The translations under genes were made by a program, and so were the position numbers. Below are positions 24,001 through 35,749 of a stretch of DNA of 64,000 bases, piece by piece. The notes under the pieces were generated by a model. It did no database searches, was not told where the DNA came from, and saw only the letters and a list, made by a program, of their open reading frames with translations. The stretch's first letter is position 1, and each line of letters starts with the position of its first letter. The stretch comes from Taxillus chinensis (taxonomy: Eukaryota > Streptophyta > Magnoliopsida > Santalales > Loranthaceae), in NCBI GenBank assembly GCA_023512835.1, contig CM042091.1, positions 35,292,107 to 35,356,106 of the forward strand, read 5' to 3'.

Positions 24001-25239
24001 GATTACTCTACCTCACTCGTGACCCTATACGATTTTCCTCTTTTTTTTTTTTTTCAATTTCCCATATCAACTCTCTCTCTCCAATCTATTCTCTCAACCT
24101 TTTTTTTTTACACGGTCCAAATCACAAGACAAAGGAAACCAAGATAATAAATCATCTTTAATCTCACTTCTTCTTTTTTAAAAAATATTCATTCTCTCAA
24201 TTCACACACCCATAAATTTAATTCCATAAATTTACGCCATGTAAATCTCACACACATATTTTTTTAAATCATTAACTCTCACCAAGATAAATTAATCATA
24301 TCTCCACATGCAAAAACTCTTCTCCCCAAAATTTCCTTAGTCCAAAAATTAATATTAAAATGGATAAAATAGTTAAAAACATGATAAAATAAGAAATTTG
24401 GAAGAGAATTTTAAAAAAATACATTAAATTATGGCACGTAATCCAAATCACTCAAAGTACATTTTAAATTTTTCTAAAATTACATTTAAAAAAAAAGTAC
24501 ACTAAAAGCTCAAAATACCAATGAATAAAATTTGTCCAATTAAAATAATTAATTAAGTTCAAATTATTGCACAAATATTTATCATTAAGCACAAATAAAA
24601 TGCAATTATCACTCCCAATTAGTGACCCATAAGTCTACACCACATAGAACTCATAAGTCCCAACTGTCATCCATGGGACATTGCTCCTCGCCTATACATA
24701 TCAATCAATCAATCAATCAAAACAAGCACGACCCAATTGATCCTCATCATATTCCAGTGGGGTCCATTTTCCCCTGAAATCAATTACATTTGCCCAATCA
24801 TTTAATTGGCTACCCAAGCCATCGAATAATTGGTAGGGTTCATGTTTCTCCTACCACAACATCATAATAATATAAAGCGAAAGGTAATACTCTAATATAT
24901 AGGACTTGAATTAACTCAGAACAATACAGGTCAATCCAAAACAATGTAAGTTATTAACAAGCAACTATGCAAATCATTCCAGGCAATTTCAAGAAATTTC
25001 ACAACTATAAAGTTAAACTATCATCAGAGTACCAAGCGCAACCAATTCTAATGTATATAATGCACAAGCAATGCCATGTCATGTATGTACCCATCCCAAT
25101 GCATCCTAAGATGATCTGACCGACACTAAGGTAACCAAGGACACTATTAAGGACTGCGTTGATCAGGCGCCCTCCCTAATGTCTCCCAAGCTCCAAAGTC
25201 TCAATCAATCACCCTACTATGCTAGGTCCACTAAATCGA
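21055..25239 (-). other. Noncoding, AC- and AT-rich interior of element E (LARD-like)
   Basis: About 4.2 kb with no ORF that resembles a known protein on either strand. It is assigned to E because it lies on the internal side of the initiator-Met primer site at 25240-25253. It contains a tandem repeat (22315-22462), ATT-rich stretches (22700-22800, 23265-23300), T tracts near 24040 and a short CAAT repeat (24703-24720). It may be a large retrotransposon derivative that lost its genes, or a heavily decayed internal region. The left part is cut by element G, and I cannot find the second LTR. Confidence 0.5.
22315..22462. repeat. Degenerate tandem repeat (CACAGGCT..CCA..ACCACAGC)
   Basis: Six or more imperfect copies of about 22-28 bp, each with CACAGGCTNCCA and AACCACAGCCA. 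The wording resembles the LTR repeat of element D at 51306-51442 (AGCCACACGGGCTAAC), suggesting a shared sequence module in the two families. Confidence 0.6.
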
Positions 25240-25253
25240 CCGCTCTGATACCA
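25240..25253 (-). promoter_or_regulatory. Element E primer-binding site, tRNA-iMet
   Basis: The minus strand reads TGGTATCAGAGCGG, complementary to the 3' end of plant initiator tRNA-Met, separated by 3 bp (25254-25256) from the LTR end TGTGACA. This fixes the orientation: 5' LTR on the right, internal region to the left. Confidence 0.9.
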
Positions 25254-25256
25254 ACT

Positions 25257-26739
25257 TGTCACACCCCCAAATTCTGAAGACAACAGAACTAGGAACGCAA
25301 CGTCCTCATGCCCACACCCGAGGGGCCGAGGGGATTAGTAGCCAACTATATCCTGTACAAAACTACAACAGGGGTAGAATTGCACTAAATGATGAAATTC
25401 AACATAAGACTTGGTCAATAAATATGGTACGAAGAATGCTTCATTCCTTTTCCATAAATATCCAACACACATTAAAATAATTTATGTACATATAAATTCT
25501 TAGTACAAATCTAATACAACTTTCATGGACCCTCGTCCGAATAATTCAAATAAATAAACAAATTATGTTATACAAATCCATAATCCAAGTTTTACAAAAT
25601 GTTAGTTAAATAACAAGTAACTTCGGTCTAGCCTTTAACGAATAGGTCGATACCTGAAACATGTCAACAAAGTAGGAGTGAGCACAAATGCCCAGTAGGT
25701 GATCTCCATCTCCTCACCATCCTATAATAAGAAATCCTAAGTCTACATGGTCAGTGTATGCTTGTGCCAGTGTAGTGTTCTACTCTATCACAATAAGTTT
25801 ACACTCAATCACAAAATATAACATCATACACATTGCATTTCATTCGTTAAGGGTACACACCGAATGATCCAACCATCCACTGGATTCCCGCAACCAACAC
25901 CAGGGATCCCAATCACTATCAGACAGCCATATGTGGGACCTGTGGTGTCCCCAATGACAACCTGTCACATATGGAACCTAGGTTAACTAGCCACATAGAG
26001 GACCCGCGGCCTCTTGCCTGCCCTATGTGGGACCCGAGGTTAACCCAACCAACTCCACCACCAATTCCACACATAAAGTCGATAAATAGAAATTTTTTAA
26101 TAATTTAATATTCAATACAACAGTCCCACTAAACATTTAAATCACCCCACCAGTGATAGCGTACCACAAATGATATATATATATACACACACTTTACCAA
26201 ATTAATAATATTAAGCTACAAATAATACTTTTAACGTCAAGTTAATAATATCACGCTACAATAATATTTTCAATGTCGAATTAATAATATCAAGCCAAAC
26301 AATATTTATATTACTAAACCAACATATTTTAACCTAAGCAGTATTTGTATTGTGAAACCAACAATATCAAGCCCAAATTAATATTTAATCTCAAAACTCT
26401 AACAATATTAATATAAATTATATATATATATATATGCAGCCCCCCGCCCGCTCAAGAAGACGCGGCAGGGCCGCCCTGCTACTGACCAGGCTGTCAGACG
26501 ACACAGCCTGGTGGCGCATGTCTTGCGGAAACAAGGCCAGGCCGAATGGCCTGGCAAACGTCCTTCTAATAATAATAATAGGTAGATAGGATTGTGAAGG
26601 AAAAGAATTAATTAGATGGGAAAAGAATTTCGGTCGGGAGAAGAAAAAAGAAAGGGGAAGGGGAGATAATTCAGCCATATATATATATATATATATATAT
26701 ATTTGCATATAATTACCAAGAAATCTGTATTTCTCCCTA
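25257..26739 (-). repeat. Element E 5' LTR and adjacent sequence
   Basis: The LTR ends at 25257 (TGTCACACCCCC on the plus strand). Its first half shows scattered similarity to the LTR of D at 50821 (shared GGAGTGAGCA, AGTAGG, GTCTACATG, CAGTGTAGTG), so E and D are related families. The upstream end is not resolved; I extend it to the start of element I. AT microsatellites lie at 26414-26436 and 26679-26702 and could supply a TATA region. Confidence 0.6.
26465..26555. other. Cluster of three GC-rich hairpins
   Basis: In an AT-rich setting, three perfect inverted repeats follow one another: GCAGGG/CCCTGC with a 3-nt loop (26465-26479), ACCAGGCTGT/ACAGCCTGGT with an 8-nt loop (26485-26512) and GCCAGGCC/GGCCTGGC with a 4-nt loop (26536-26555). 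The island is flanked by (AT)n runs. It probably lies in the transcribed part of the E LTR. Confidence 0.6.
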
Positions 26740-28218
26740 TGATAACATGCATTTTATGCTGTTATTCTAGTGCTTATTTAGGATGTTTAAGAGCATGATT
26801 AGAGCCTTATTGCTTCATATATCATATATATTTGCTCTAACCCCTAGGAAGATGCTATTTGCAAATACATGCGTTTTTAAGCTGTTTTGGCAGATTTTGG
26901 AGCTCACTTTTTACATAGTAGATGGCCTCAAACAATTGGCGTGCAAAAACAAAAGTTGCTTAGAATGATGTCCTCTACCTACCACAGAAATTTCAGAGCA
27001 TTTGGAGCTGCACGTGAATTCACCCATTTCACGTGCAAGCATATTTTTGCTTCTCAGGCCTCTACAGGATGCAAGGAAGCTTGGGGAGAAGTTTGAGCTG
27101 ATTTGGAGCTGCACATGAATTCACCATATCACGTACAAATTAACGTGCAGAGATATTTTTGGACCAATCCTATCGTTTTTTCATGCTGATCATTTGTTAC
27201 TGAAGGCCCATGTCCAAATTGTGGATGGAAGATAGAGATTTTAATGTTTGGAGTGTCACTTATCAAAACTACGTCGTTTTGATAGATGGGCTAGGGTACA
27301 CACCTCAAGGCCCATCGAAACTCTATAAATACAAGCCTCCACGCCCCATGCAAGATAGAGAGAAAGAGGCTCCACGACTTGGAGGTTGCTCCTTGACCTA
27401 GGAGAGCAGCCGTCGCAGCCGTCGTGGATTTTGGAGCCTGGATTTGAAGCTTTGTTGCGCGCGTGGATTAGAAGAAGATGTTTAGCTTTACTGCTATGGT
27501 TTTGCTTGTAATCATGCGTGAGTAGTTCTTATAATCTAGGGGAGCAATATAGCCCCCTTGTTGCTTTGCTGTGTTTATGAATATTGGGCTTGGATGATTG
27601 AAGTTTTGCATGTTTTATGAATCTGTTCTTAATTTCTATCTTTGGATGTACACCTTGGTATTCTTAGCCATAGTTTGGGGCAGATTGAGATTCATAACTT
27701 ATTTGTAATTGGTGTGATCATTATCCTTTTGCAAGTATGATTTATTGGCTTTGCATGTTTGTGTGTTTAGATGACCATTCTGGCATACAACTCTTAAAAG
27801 GACCTCAATGACCATTTGTTGTCCTTGGCTTATGTTTAGCATGTTTTCAATTAGACAACCCTAATACCATGAACCAGTAGAGATAACGTAGGGAGGTGAA
27901 ATTGTGACCCTAGATGCCTTTAATCCTTGAATCTTAATCCTAAAATCAATTTGCTTTCTTTGTTTATTCAGAAAACCACATAAAAATTAGATCTTTAGTT
28001 ATAAAAAGAATTCGTTTTTGCCAAGACATTGTTTTAAGCAAGATTAATTTGGTGATTTGAGTTAAAGCTAGATAACTTGGTAATCTCTGTGGGATCGACC
28101 CCTTTCTTGTCGCTATTCTATTTAGCATTAGTTAAGGGAATTAATATTTTGAGAAGGGATTTAAATGACAGTAGCTTAACCCGCACTTGGGTTTCGCTCA
28201 CGAAATACCCGTTCGTCA
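26740..28218 (+). repeat. Element I 5' LTR
   Basis: LTR of 1,479 bp, TGATAACA to GTTCGTCA, directly followed by the primer site. The TATA box CTATAAATAC is near 27323. Confidence 0.93.
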
Positions 28219-28221
28219 AAT

Positions 28222-28241
28222 TGGCGTCGTTGCCGGGGATT
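28222..28241 (+). promoter_or_regulatory. Element I primer-binding site, tRNA-Asp
   Basis: TGGCGTCGTTGCCGGGGAT, one mismatch (T for C) to the Asp primer site of the other copies. The leader that follows (28242-28436) is T-rich and has a good 3' splice-like site TTGTTGTTTTACAG (28385-28398) upstream of the gag ATG; the same is true in B and A. Confidence 0.9.
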
Positions 28242-28436
28242 CAACCGTTAACTAGTTTTTGAAATCAACATTGAGTGAAATTGTTTGAATTCTGATCTTG
28301 GTGTTTTATTTTGTCTTTTATTTTCTGTTATTTTTCTTTGAGTTTTTTTTTATTTTCTTTTGTTCGGAGCTGCTGGGTGTGTTCTTGTTGTTTTACAGGA
28401 ACATACACCAAGTGTTTGAGGAATTCCTAGTTGTGT

Positions 28437-29958
28437 ATGCCAAGACAGGAGTTTATACCATTTAATCGGGAACCTGAAAGATTGTTCAGAGCTCGGCGTA
28501 GAGCAGCTAGGGAAGCAGCACGTGAGGCTGAAGAAGCACTGCAAGGCTTAGAGCATTCAGTAGGTGAATTGATTGCAGATTTAAGGCCTGATGGTGGTGT
28601 ACCGCAAGGAGGGGCCAATTACAATGGCCAATATTCAGAAGAAGAGGGTAATCGGTTTATACCCAGAACCTTCTTAGACTATGCGAGACCGATGATGTTA
28701 GACCATTATTCTGGGATTCGGCAGACTAGTGTCCAAGCAAATAGCTTCGAGCTGAAGCCAGCGTTGATCAACATGGTGAGCAACAACGCGTTTGGAGGAA
28801 CAGCCGTGGATGATCCACACCAGCATTTGATGAGTATCTACTAGATGTGCGACACCATAAAGATCAACAATGTATCGGAGGAGGCAATAAAGCTAAGGAT
28901 TTTCCCTTTCTCTTTAAGGGATAGAGCTCTTGGCTAGTTCAACAGTCTGCCAGCAGGTTCAATCAACACTTGGGAGGAGATGCAGACCAAGTTCATGTCA
29001 AAGTACTTCCCTCCTTCCAAGGTGATCTAGCTCAGAGGAGATGCCCTGATCATGGAAGACCCCAGTGGATTCAAATTGAATCTTTCTACCCAGGTCTTCA
29101 GTCCCACACACAAGACAAGGTGAATGCAGCTGCTGGAGGATGCTTGATGAATCTAGAGCCTGACGCAGCAGCAAAGCTCTTGGAGAGGCTGTCATTAGCT
29201 GATTGGCAGTGATCTATTGTGCGTACTTCAAAGCCAAGGGAGAAGATAGCTTCAGTTGATAATTCTTCCAATGATATGCAAGCACAGATTCAAGCTTTAG
29301 TGAAAGGCATGGAAGTATTGGCTCTTAAAGTTGAAGGATCACAACAAGCTTTACCAATAGCTAAGCAGGGCTGGAATGGAGCTGAAGAAGCAAATTATGT
29401 TGGAGGAAAGGGTTTGTATTAGAAGCAGCAATTTTATCCTCAACATCAACAACAAGGGTACAACCAGAACCAGCAGTAATCTCAGCCATGTCAGAGAAAC
29501 CAGAACCGAGGGGGAGATACCTCATTTCTGTACAAATATGTGCCCCCAGGGATGACGCAGAATCCGTATGCTACGGATAATTATTTACACCCACCTCCAG
29601 GATTCGAGCAGAAACAGCCTCAGCCTCAACAGCAAAGAGGAAGGGTATATCAGAATGTGGATGAGCCAACCAAAAGAGAGGATAATTTGGAGGAACGGGT
29701 AGTCACCATAGAATCTTCAATGAAGAATATAGAAAAGTTGCTTGTGAGTTTGGCCCAAAATGTAAATCAAGGAGTCTCAGCTAAATCTTTTCCAAGTGAC
29801 ACTGAGGTGAACCCCAAGGAGAGCTGCAAGGCTATTACTCTAAGAAGCAGGAAGGCACTGAAAGAAGCTGAAGAGCCTAAGAAGAAGGCAAATCCAGAAG
29901 AACAGAGCCGACCCTTGGAGCTGATGACCAAAGAAAATCAGATAAAGCTGAAGAAAGA
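28437..29958 (+). pseudogene. Element I gag, broken
   Basis: The ATG at 28437 starts MPRQEFIPFNREPERLFRAR, followed by the Ala/Arg/Glu helix and the gag core (RTFLDYARPMMLDHYSGIRQ). A stop (CTACTAGATG against CTACCAGGTG in F) ends the frame near 28841. Later breaks lie near 28,935, 29,035, 29,213 and 29,420 (TATTAGAAG). The second half (MEVLALKVEG, DEPTKREDNLEERVVT, ESCKAITLRS) runs open from 29540. About 110 bp of the gag core present in A (54,660-54,745) are missing near 29,033. Several stops are C-to-T changes in CAG or CAA, as expected from deamination of methylated cytosine. Confidence 0.88.
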
Positions 29959-31245
29959 GTGCAAGAAAAGAAGGACCAGCAGCTGAGTCAAGACAGAATA
30001 GCTGAAGAACAGAGGCAAGAGCTCAGGCCTACTATGCCATTTCCTCAGAGGCTGAGGAACCAGAAGGTTGAAGAAGAGCATGAGCGCTTTTTGAGTTTAT
30101 TCAAGAAGCTTGAGATTAATATTCCATTTGTGGAAATTTTGGAGCAGATGCCTAGGTACAGAAAGTACATCAAAGATTTTGTGAAGAAGAAGAGGAAATA
30201 TGGGGATCATGAAACGGTGGCAGTCACTAACGAGGTGAGCAGTGTTGTTCAACAAAGTTTGCCCATCAAGCATAAAGATCCGGGCAGTTTTAATCTCCCT
30301 TGTGTGATTGGCAATGCACCGCAGCAGCAAGCCCTATGTGACTTACGGGCTAGCATCAATTTGATCTCCTTTGCTTTGTACAAGCAGCTTGGGCTTAAGG
30401 GCATGAAGCCCACTTCCATAACATTGCAGTTTGCTGACCGGTCTACTGGAAGGCCTGAAGGGATAATTGAAGACGTGTTAGTTAAAGTGGGCTCCTTCAT
30501 ATTTCCAGCGGACTTTGTAGTTTTGGAGATGGAAGAAGATAGAGGAGTTCAGCTACTCCTTGGAAGACCGTTTCTCAGAACGGGTTATGCATTGATTGAT
30601 GTTGCTCAAGGGCAGCTAACTCTGAGAATTAATGAGGAGACCTTAGTCTTCCACATGGGGAAGGCTTTGCAAGGTCAAGAGGAGGAGGACTGCCTTTGGG
30701 TTGAAGACCTTGAGGAATTGGTGGAAGACTACTTGGCAGAAGAAATTACCACCACCAATAATGGAGCCCTTCAGCTTATAGAAGCTCAACAAGATGAAGA
30801 GATGTACTTGACAACTGAGGAAGATGAGCAAACTACAAACTCTCTGGAGCAAGCTAAGGAGGAGAAAGAAGATGACGTGCCTCCAGCTCCATAATTGAAG
30901 GAGCTGCCTAGACACCTAAGGTACGAATTTCTAGACTCTACAAATCAATTCCCTGTCATTGTTGCTTCTAATTTGAATGATGTGGAGTGTACTCAATTGC
31001 TAGAAGTCCTTAGGAAACACAAAAAGGCCCTAGGATGGAACATTGAAGACATTAGGGGTATTAGTCCAGGGATTTGGATGCATAAAATTTTGATGAATGA
31101 TGATTTTAAACCCACTGCTGAAAGACAAAGAAGATTAAACCCTGCTATGAAAGAAGTTATTAGAAAAGAAATTTTAAAATGGAAAAATGCGGGTATAATT
31201 TATGCTATTTCCGATAGTGAGTGGGTGAGTCCATTGCATTTTCAG
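29959..31245 (+). pseudogene. Element I protease and N-terminal RT fragment
   Basis: Open from 29959 to a TAA at 30892-30894 (CCATAATTG against CCAGAATCG in F), then again to 31240. It contains LFKKLEINIPFVEILEQMPR, the aspartic protease with DLRAS in place of the active-site DLGAS (Gly to Arg, probably inactivating), the intact flap and LLLGRPFLRTGYALIDVA segments, and a linker rich in Glu/Asp. The RT start (KHKKALGWNIEDIRGISPGI through DSEWVSPLH) ends at the deletion junction near 31240. The catalytic RT palm is absent. Confidence 0.9.
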
Positions 31246-31537
31246 AGCTGGGCTGGGCTAGAGAGGTGGCTCTTAAAATTCAAAATCAGGGATTACAAAG
31301 CCTGACCAATTCAGCCGTGGGATCTTTGCTTGCTACTACATGATGGCTATTCTGCAAGGGAAGGAAACTTGGGAAGTTCGCGGCGAGACGTCGGTTGACT
31401 TTGTGGCTCAAGTGCGACGAATGGTGGCCAATGTTATCTACTACTACAGCTTGCCAACTGAGAGGTCAGTGTTTTTCCTACTCCCTATTTTATGCCATGA
31501 GGACATAGCATATTTTAAGTGTGGTGTATGGGAGTGA
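31246..31537 (+). pseudogene. Element I ORF3 remnant: two joined fragments
   Basis: 31240-31301 matches the early ORF3 of F/C (AGAGAGGTGGCTCTTAAAAT). From about 31301 the sequence jumps to PDQFSRGIFACYYMM, the end of the Ulp1-like domain, with the nucleophile Cys replaced by Arg (CGT). The usual stop is lost (GGTCAGTG in place of GGTAAGT), so the frame reads on to 31537. Confidence 0.85.
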
Positions 31538-33007
31538 CTTGAGCCACTTGCTTGTCTTTTATGTTGTGATTGCATGTTTTATTTATAATTTAAAAACAAA
31601 AAAACAAAAATAAAAAATAAAAAAAACAGTTTTTAGTTGCGTGATTGTTTGAGTTGTTTGCTTGAATGATTTGCTTGTGGAGGCATGGATATTAAGTATG
31701 CAATTTTGGCTTAAAATTTAATTTTTTATGCCACATTAGTATCATGTTGTGATAAGGGTGTTAAAGTAGTTAAAATGTGCTCTGAATTGGTTTAATCATG
31801 TCTTTATCTTTTGAATGATATCACCATGTTTTTGGAGCTGAGTTTTGAATATTAGCTGAGCATGAAATGCTATCATAGACCTAAGTAACCCTTAAAGTTG
31901 AGTGAAAAAGAAATGAAAAATGAGAACAACTTCTTTTAGCCTTTGAGTGCCATTTTAGGGTATGGGTAATAATTGCTACTCTTCTTGCATTCAACATTAG
32001 TTATTTAATGGTAGGAGTCAAGTAAGCATCTGATTACTTATTAATGCTCAGTGTTTGGTGTGTGGAGTTAGGATGCAAGACCTTTACGTCACTTTGACTT
32101 CCTATGTATCCTAATTTTTTGTTTGTTGTGTTGTAAATATAAAAGGCTGTGATATAGAATGTGAAAAAGCCATCACTTAATTGGGAAATGGGATGTGAGA
32201 CATCAATGAATTTCTGTCTCTCCTTATGTAGCAAAATGGCAAGGGGTGTGCATTAGAAAAATCAGTCTTATTTATGTGTTATGTGAGTAAAAAAAAGAGT
32301 GAATAATCCATCAAGGGAGAGCATAAAATGCAACCTTGTAAGGTTATTACTCAAAAAAAACAAAAACAAAAAACAAAAAAAAAGAAAAAAAGAAGAGGGA
32401 TTCAGAATAAAAGCCATAATGGCTTGATGTTTATATGTGATTATTTATTTGTGAAGCCACATTGCTGAATTGTGTTTTGTTTTGAGAGTGTTGAGCTCAA
32501 TTCTTTAGCTCATGGTTTTGTTTTATCAGTTATTAGAATAGAGAGTGTGTTTTCTTTGATGAGCACAATAGGGAACTCTCATGATTGCTTGGCAAGTACT
32601 TAATCAATAGCTGATGGCGAGTGTAGAGATAGAGTTTTTCCATCCATTGTTCATTGATAGGTATTGGGCTTGAGAATTATTATATTTGAGTGAGGCTGCT
32701 TATCCTTGGTAAGAACTTAAAGGGAAACTAGGTGCTATTTTATAATGGATTGCTTGCTCATATCTGAAATTTAAGTGGTGATATTGCATGGTTGTTGGAC
32801 TAGGGATATGGACATGAATGAACTAAGCCATGACTGATTTTGATGCTTAAATTTCTATTTCATCATGATAGAGTTGCATGCTTAGGAAACCATGATTCTC
32901 CTTGATTGTTATTTTATTTTTCTTGCGTTTGATTGCGTGTTTATTTTATTTTTGCATGCTTGTATGTTTTTGCTTAAGGACAAGCAATGGTTCAAGTGTG
33001 GTGTATT
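31538..33007 (+). other. Element I conserved 3' noncoding region
   Basis: Same module as 1-1466, about 1.5 kb, with the A-rich tract at 32353-32395. A block of about 60 bp containing GTGTGAGTTTATTGAG (present in G near 19021) is missing around 32540. Confidence 0.85.
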
Positions 33008-33568
33008 TGATAACGTGCATTTTATGCCGTTATTCTAGTGTTTATTTAGGATGTTTAAGAGCATGATTAGAGCCTTATTGCTTCATATATCATATATATT
33101 TGCTCTAACCCCTAGGAAGATGCTATTTGCAAATACATGCGTTTTTAAGCTGTTTTGGCAGATTTTGGACCTCACTTTTTACATAGTAGATGGCCTCAAA
33201 CAATTGGCGTGCAAGAACAAAAGTTGCTTAGAATGATGTCCTTTACCTACCACAGAAATTTCAGAGCATTTGGAGCTGCACGTGAATTCACAAATTTCAC
33301 GTGCAAGCACATTTTTGCTTCTCAGGCCTCTACAGGATGCAAGGAAGCTTGGGGAGATGTTTGAGCTGATTTGGAGCTGCACGTGAATTCACCATATCAC
33401 GTGCAAATTGACGTGCAGAGATATTTTTGGACCGATCCTATCGTTTTTTCATGCTGATCATTTGTTACTGAAGGCTCATGTCCAAATTGTGGATGGAAGA
33501 TAAAGATTTTAATGTTTGGAGTGTCACTTATCAAAACTACGTCGTTTTGATAGATGAGCTAGGGTACA
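33008..33568 (+). repeat. Element I 3' LTR, first part
   Basis: The first 561 bp of the LTR, ending in GTACA (33564-33568), the target duplication of insertion J. It resumes at 35352. Confidence 0.92.
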
Positions 33569-35351
33569 TGACAGACAGATTTTTAGCCTCTTTAAAAGAG
33601 CTAGCTATTGTCGTTAAATCTCTCTTGAAGATAATGAATTTCCTAAGTTTGCACTAAAAGAATAGCAGCAAGCAAGGGGTCGAACCCATAGGGATTAGCC
33701 TAGTTTTCTAGTTTTTAAATCAAAACACCCAATTACTCTTGCCCTATAAAATGTCTTGGCAAAAACAAATTCTTTTTATAACTAAAGATCTAATTTTTAT
33801 GTGGTTTTCTGAATAAACATAGAAAGCAAATTGATTTTAGGGTTAAGAGGTACTGACAGACAGATTATTAGCCTCTCTAAAAGAGCTAGCTAATGTCGTT
33901 AAATCTCTCTTCAAGATAATAAATTCCCTAAGTTTGCACTAAAAGAATAGCAACAAGCAAGGGGTCGAACCCACAGGGATTAGCTTAGTTTTTCTAGTTC
34001 TCAAATCAAAACACCCAATTACTCTTGTTCTATAAAATGTCTTGGCAAAAAGTTTTCTTTTTTAAACTAAAAATCTAATTTTTATTTGGTTTTCTGAATA
34101 AACAAAGAAAGCAAAGTGATTTTAAGATTAAGATTCAAGGATTAAAAGCATCTAGGGTCACAATTTCACCTCCCTATGTTATCTCTACTGGTTCATGGTA
34201 TTAGGGTTGTCTGATTGAAAACATGCTAAACATAAGCCAAGGACAACAAATGGTCATTGAGGTCCTTTTAAGAGTTGTATGCCAGAATGGTCATCTAAAT
34301 ACACAAACATGCAAAGCCAATAAATCATACTTGCAAAAGGATAATGATCACACCAATTACAAATAAGTTATGAATCTCAATCCGCCCTAGACTAGGGCTA
34401 AAAATACCAAGGTGTACATCCAAAGATAGAGATTAAGAACAGATTCATAAAACATGCAAAACTCAATCATCCAAACCCAATATTCATAAACACAGCAAAG
34501 TAACAAGGGGGCTACATTGCTCCCCTAGATTATAAGAACTGCTCACGCATGATTACAAGCAAAACCATAGCAGTAAAGCTCAACATCTTCTTTTAATCCA
34601 CATGCACCGCAAAGCTTCAAATCCAAGCTCCAAAATCCGCAACGGCTGCTGCGATGGCTGCTCTCCTAGGTCAAGGAGCAACCTCCAAGTCGTGGGGACT
34701 CTCCCTCTCTAAAAACGTGTAGGGGGGTCTAGGATGGGTTGCATGGGGCATGGAGGCTGTATTTATAGAGGTTGGATGGGCCTTGAGGTGTGTACCCTAG
34801 CCCATTTATCAATACGACGTAGTTTTGATAAGTAACACTCGAAACTTTAAAATCTCTATCTTCCATCCACAATTTGGACACGGGCCTCCAGAAACAAATG
34901 ATCAGCATGGAAAAACGATAGGATTGGTCCAAAAATATCTCTGCACGTCAATTTGAACGTGATATGGTGAATTCACGTGCAGCTCCAAATTAGCTCAAAC
35001 TTCTCCCCAAGCTTCCTTGCATCCTGTAGAGGCCTGAGAGGCAAAAATAGGCTTGCACGTGAAATGGGTGAATTCACGTGCAGCTCCAAATGCTCTGAAA
35101 TGTCTGTGGTAGGTAGAGGACATCATTCTAAGAAACTTTTGTTCTTGCACGCCAATTGTTTGAGGCCATCTACTATGTCAAAAGTGAGCTCCAAAATCTG
35201 CCAAAATAGCTTAAAAATGCATGTATTTGCAAATAGCATCTTCCTAGGGGTTAGAGCAAATATATATGATATATAAAGTAATAAGGCTCTAATCATGCTC
35301 TTAAACATCCTAAATAAACAATAAAATAATGACATAAAATGCACGTTATTA
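33569..35351 (-). mobile_element. Insertion J: truncated LTR joined to a complete LTR, no internal region
   Basis: Inserted in the I 3' LTR between GTACA copies (33564-33568 and 35352-35356). On the minus strand it consists of a complete LTR (33854-35351, 1,498 bp, TAATAACG to CTGTCA) followed by a second LTR end of only 285 bp (33569-33853), itself beginning TGACAG on the plus strand. No primer site or genes remain. It could be a deleted element, or a solo LTR with an aberrant reverse-transcription product. Confidence 0.85.
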
Positions 35352-35749
35352 GTACACACCTCAAGGCCCATCCAAACTCTATAAATACAAGCCTCCACGC
35401 CCCATGCAACCTATCCTAGACCCCCCCTACACGTTTTTAGAGAGAGAGAGAGGCTCCACGACTTGGAGGTTGCTCCTTGACCTAGGAGAGCCGCTGTCGC
35501 AGCCGTCGTAGCAGCCATCGCGGATTTTGGAGCTTGGATTTGAAGCTTTGTTGCGTGCGTGGATTAGAAGAAGATGTTTAGCTTTATTGCTATGGTTTTG
35601 CTTGTAATCATGCGTGAGTAGTTCTTATAATCTAGGGGAGCAATGTAGCCCCCTTGTTGCTTTGCTGTGTTTATGAATATTGGGTTTGGATGATTGAAGT
35701 TTTGCATGTTTTATGAATCTGTTCTTAATTTCTATCTTTGGATGTACAC
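35352..35749 (+). repeat. Element I 3' LTR, second part
   Basis: Continues 33008-33568 through the TATA region (CTATAAATAC near 35380) and stops abruptly at GGATGTACAC (35749), where a new LTR start TGATAACG follows. The expected continuation (CTTGGTATTC) is not seen again in the window. Confidence 0.88.

Larger units (their letters stand above)
26740..35749 (+). mobile_element. Element I: internally deleted Athila-type element, interrupted in its 3' LTR
   Basis: 5' LTR (26740-28218), tRNA-Asp primer site, gag, protease, the N-terminal part of RT, then a double deletion joining RT to the first codons of ORF3 and those to the last 50 or so codons of ORF3, followed by the 3' noncoding region and a 3' LTR. 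That LTR is broken at 33568 by insertion J and again at 35749 by the inverted LTR pair of C; its remainder is outside the window. RT palm, RNase H and integrase are gone, so I could only move with enzymes from another copy. Its gag-PR is the best preserved in the window. Confidence 0.9.

Noticed and set aside
26418..26708. A 96-codon ORF on the minus strand
   Set aside because: Its ends are (AT)n microsatellites and its middle is the hairpin island; no support as a gene.
34977..35276. An ORF of 60-100 codons (MQLQISSNFSPSFLASCRGL...) recurs on the antisense strand of every LTR
   Set aside because: It recurs because the LTR recurs. It changes length and frame from copy to copy, spans the G-box region of U3, and has no recognisable domain.
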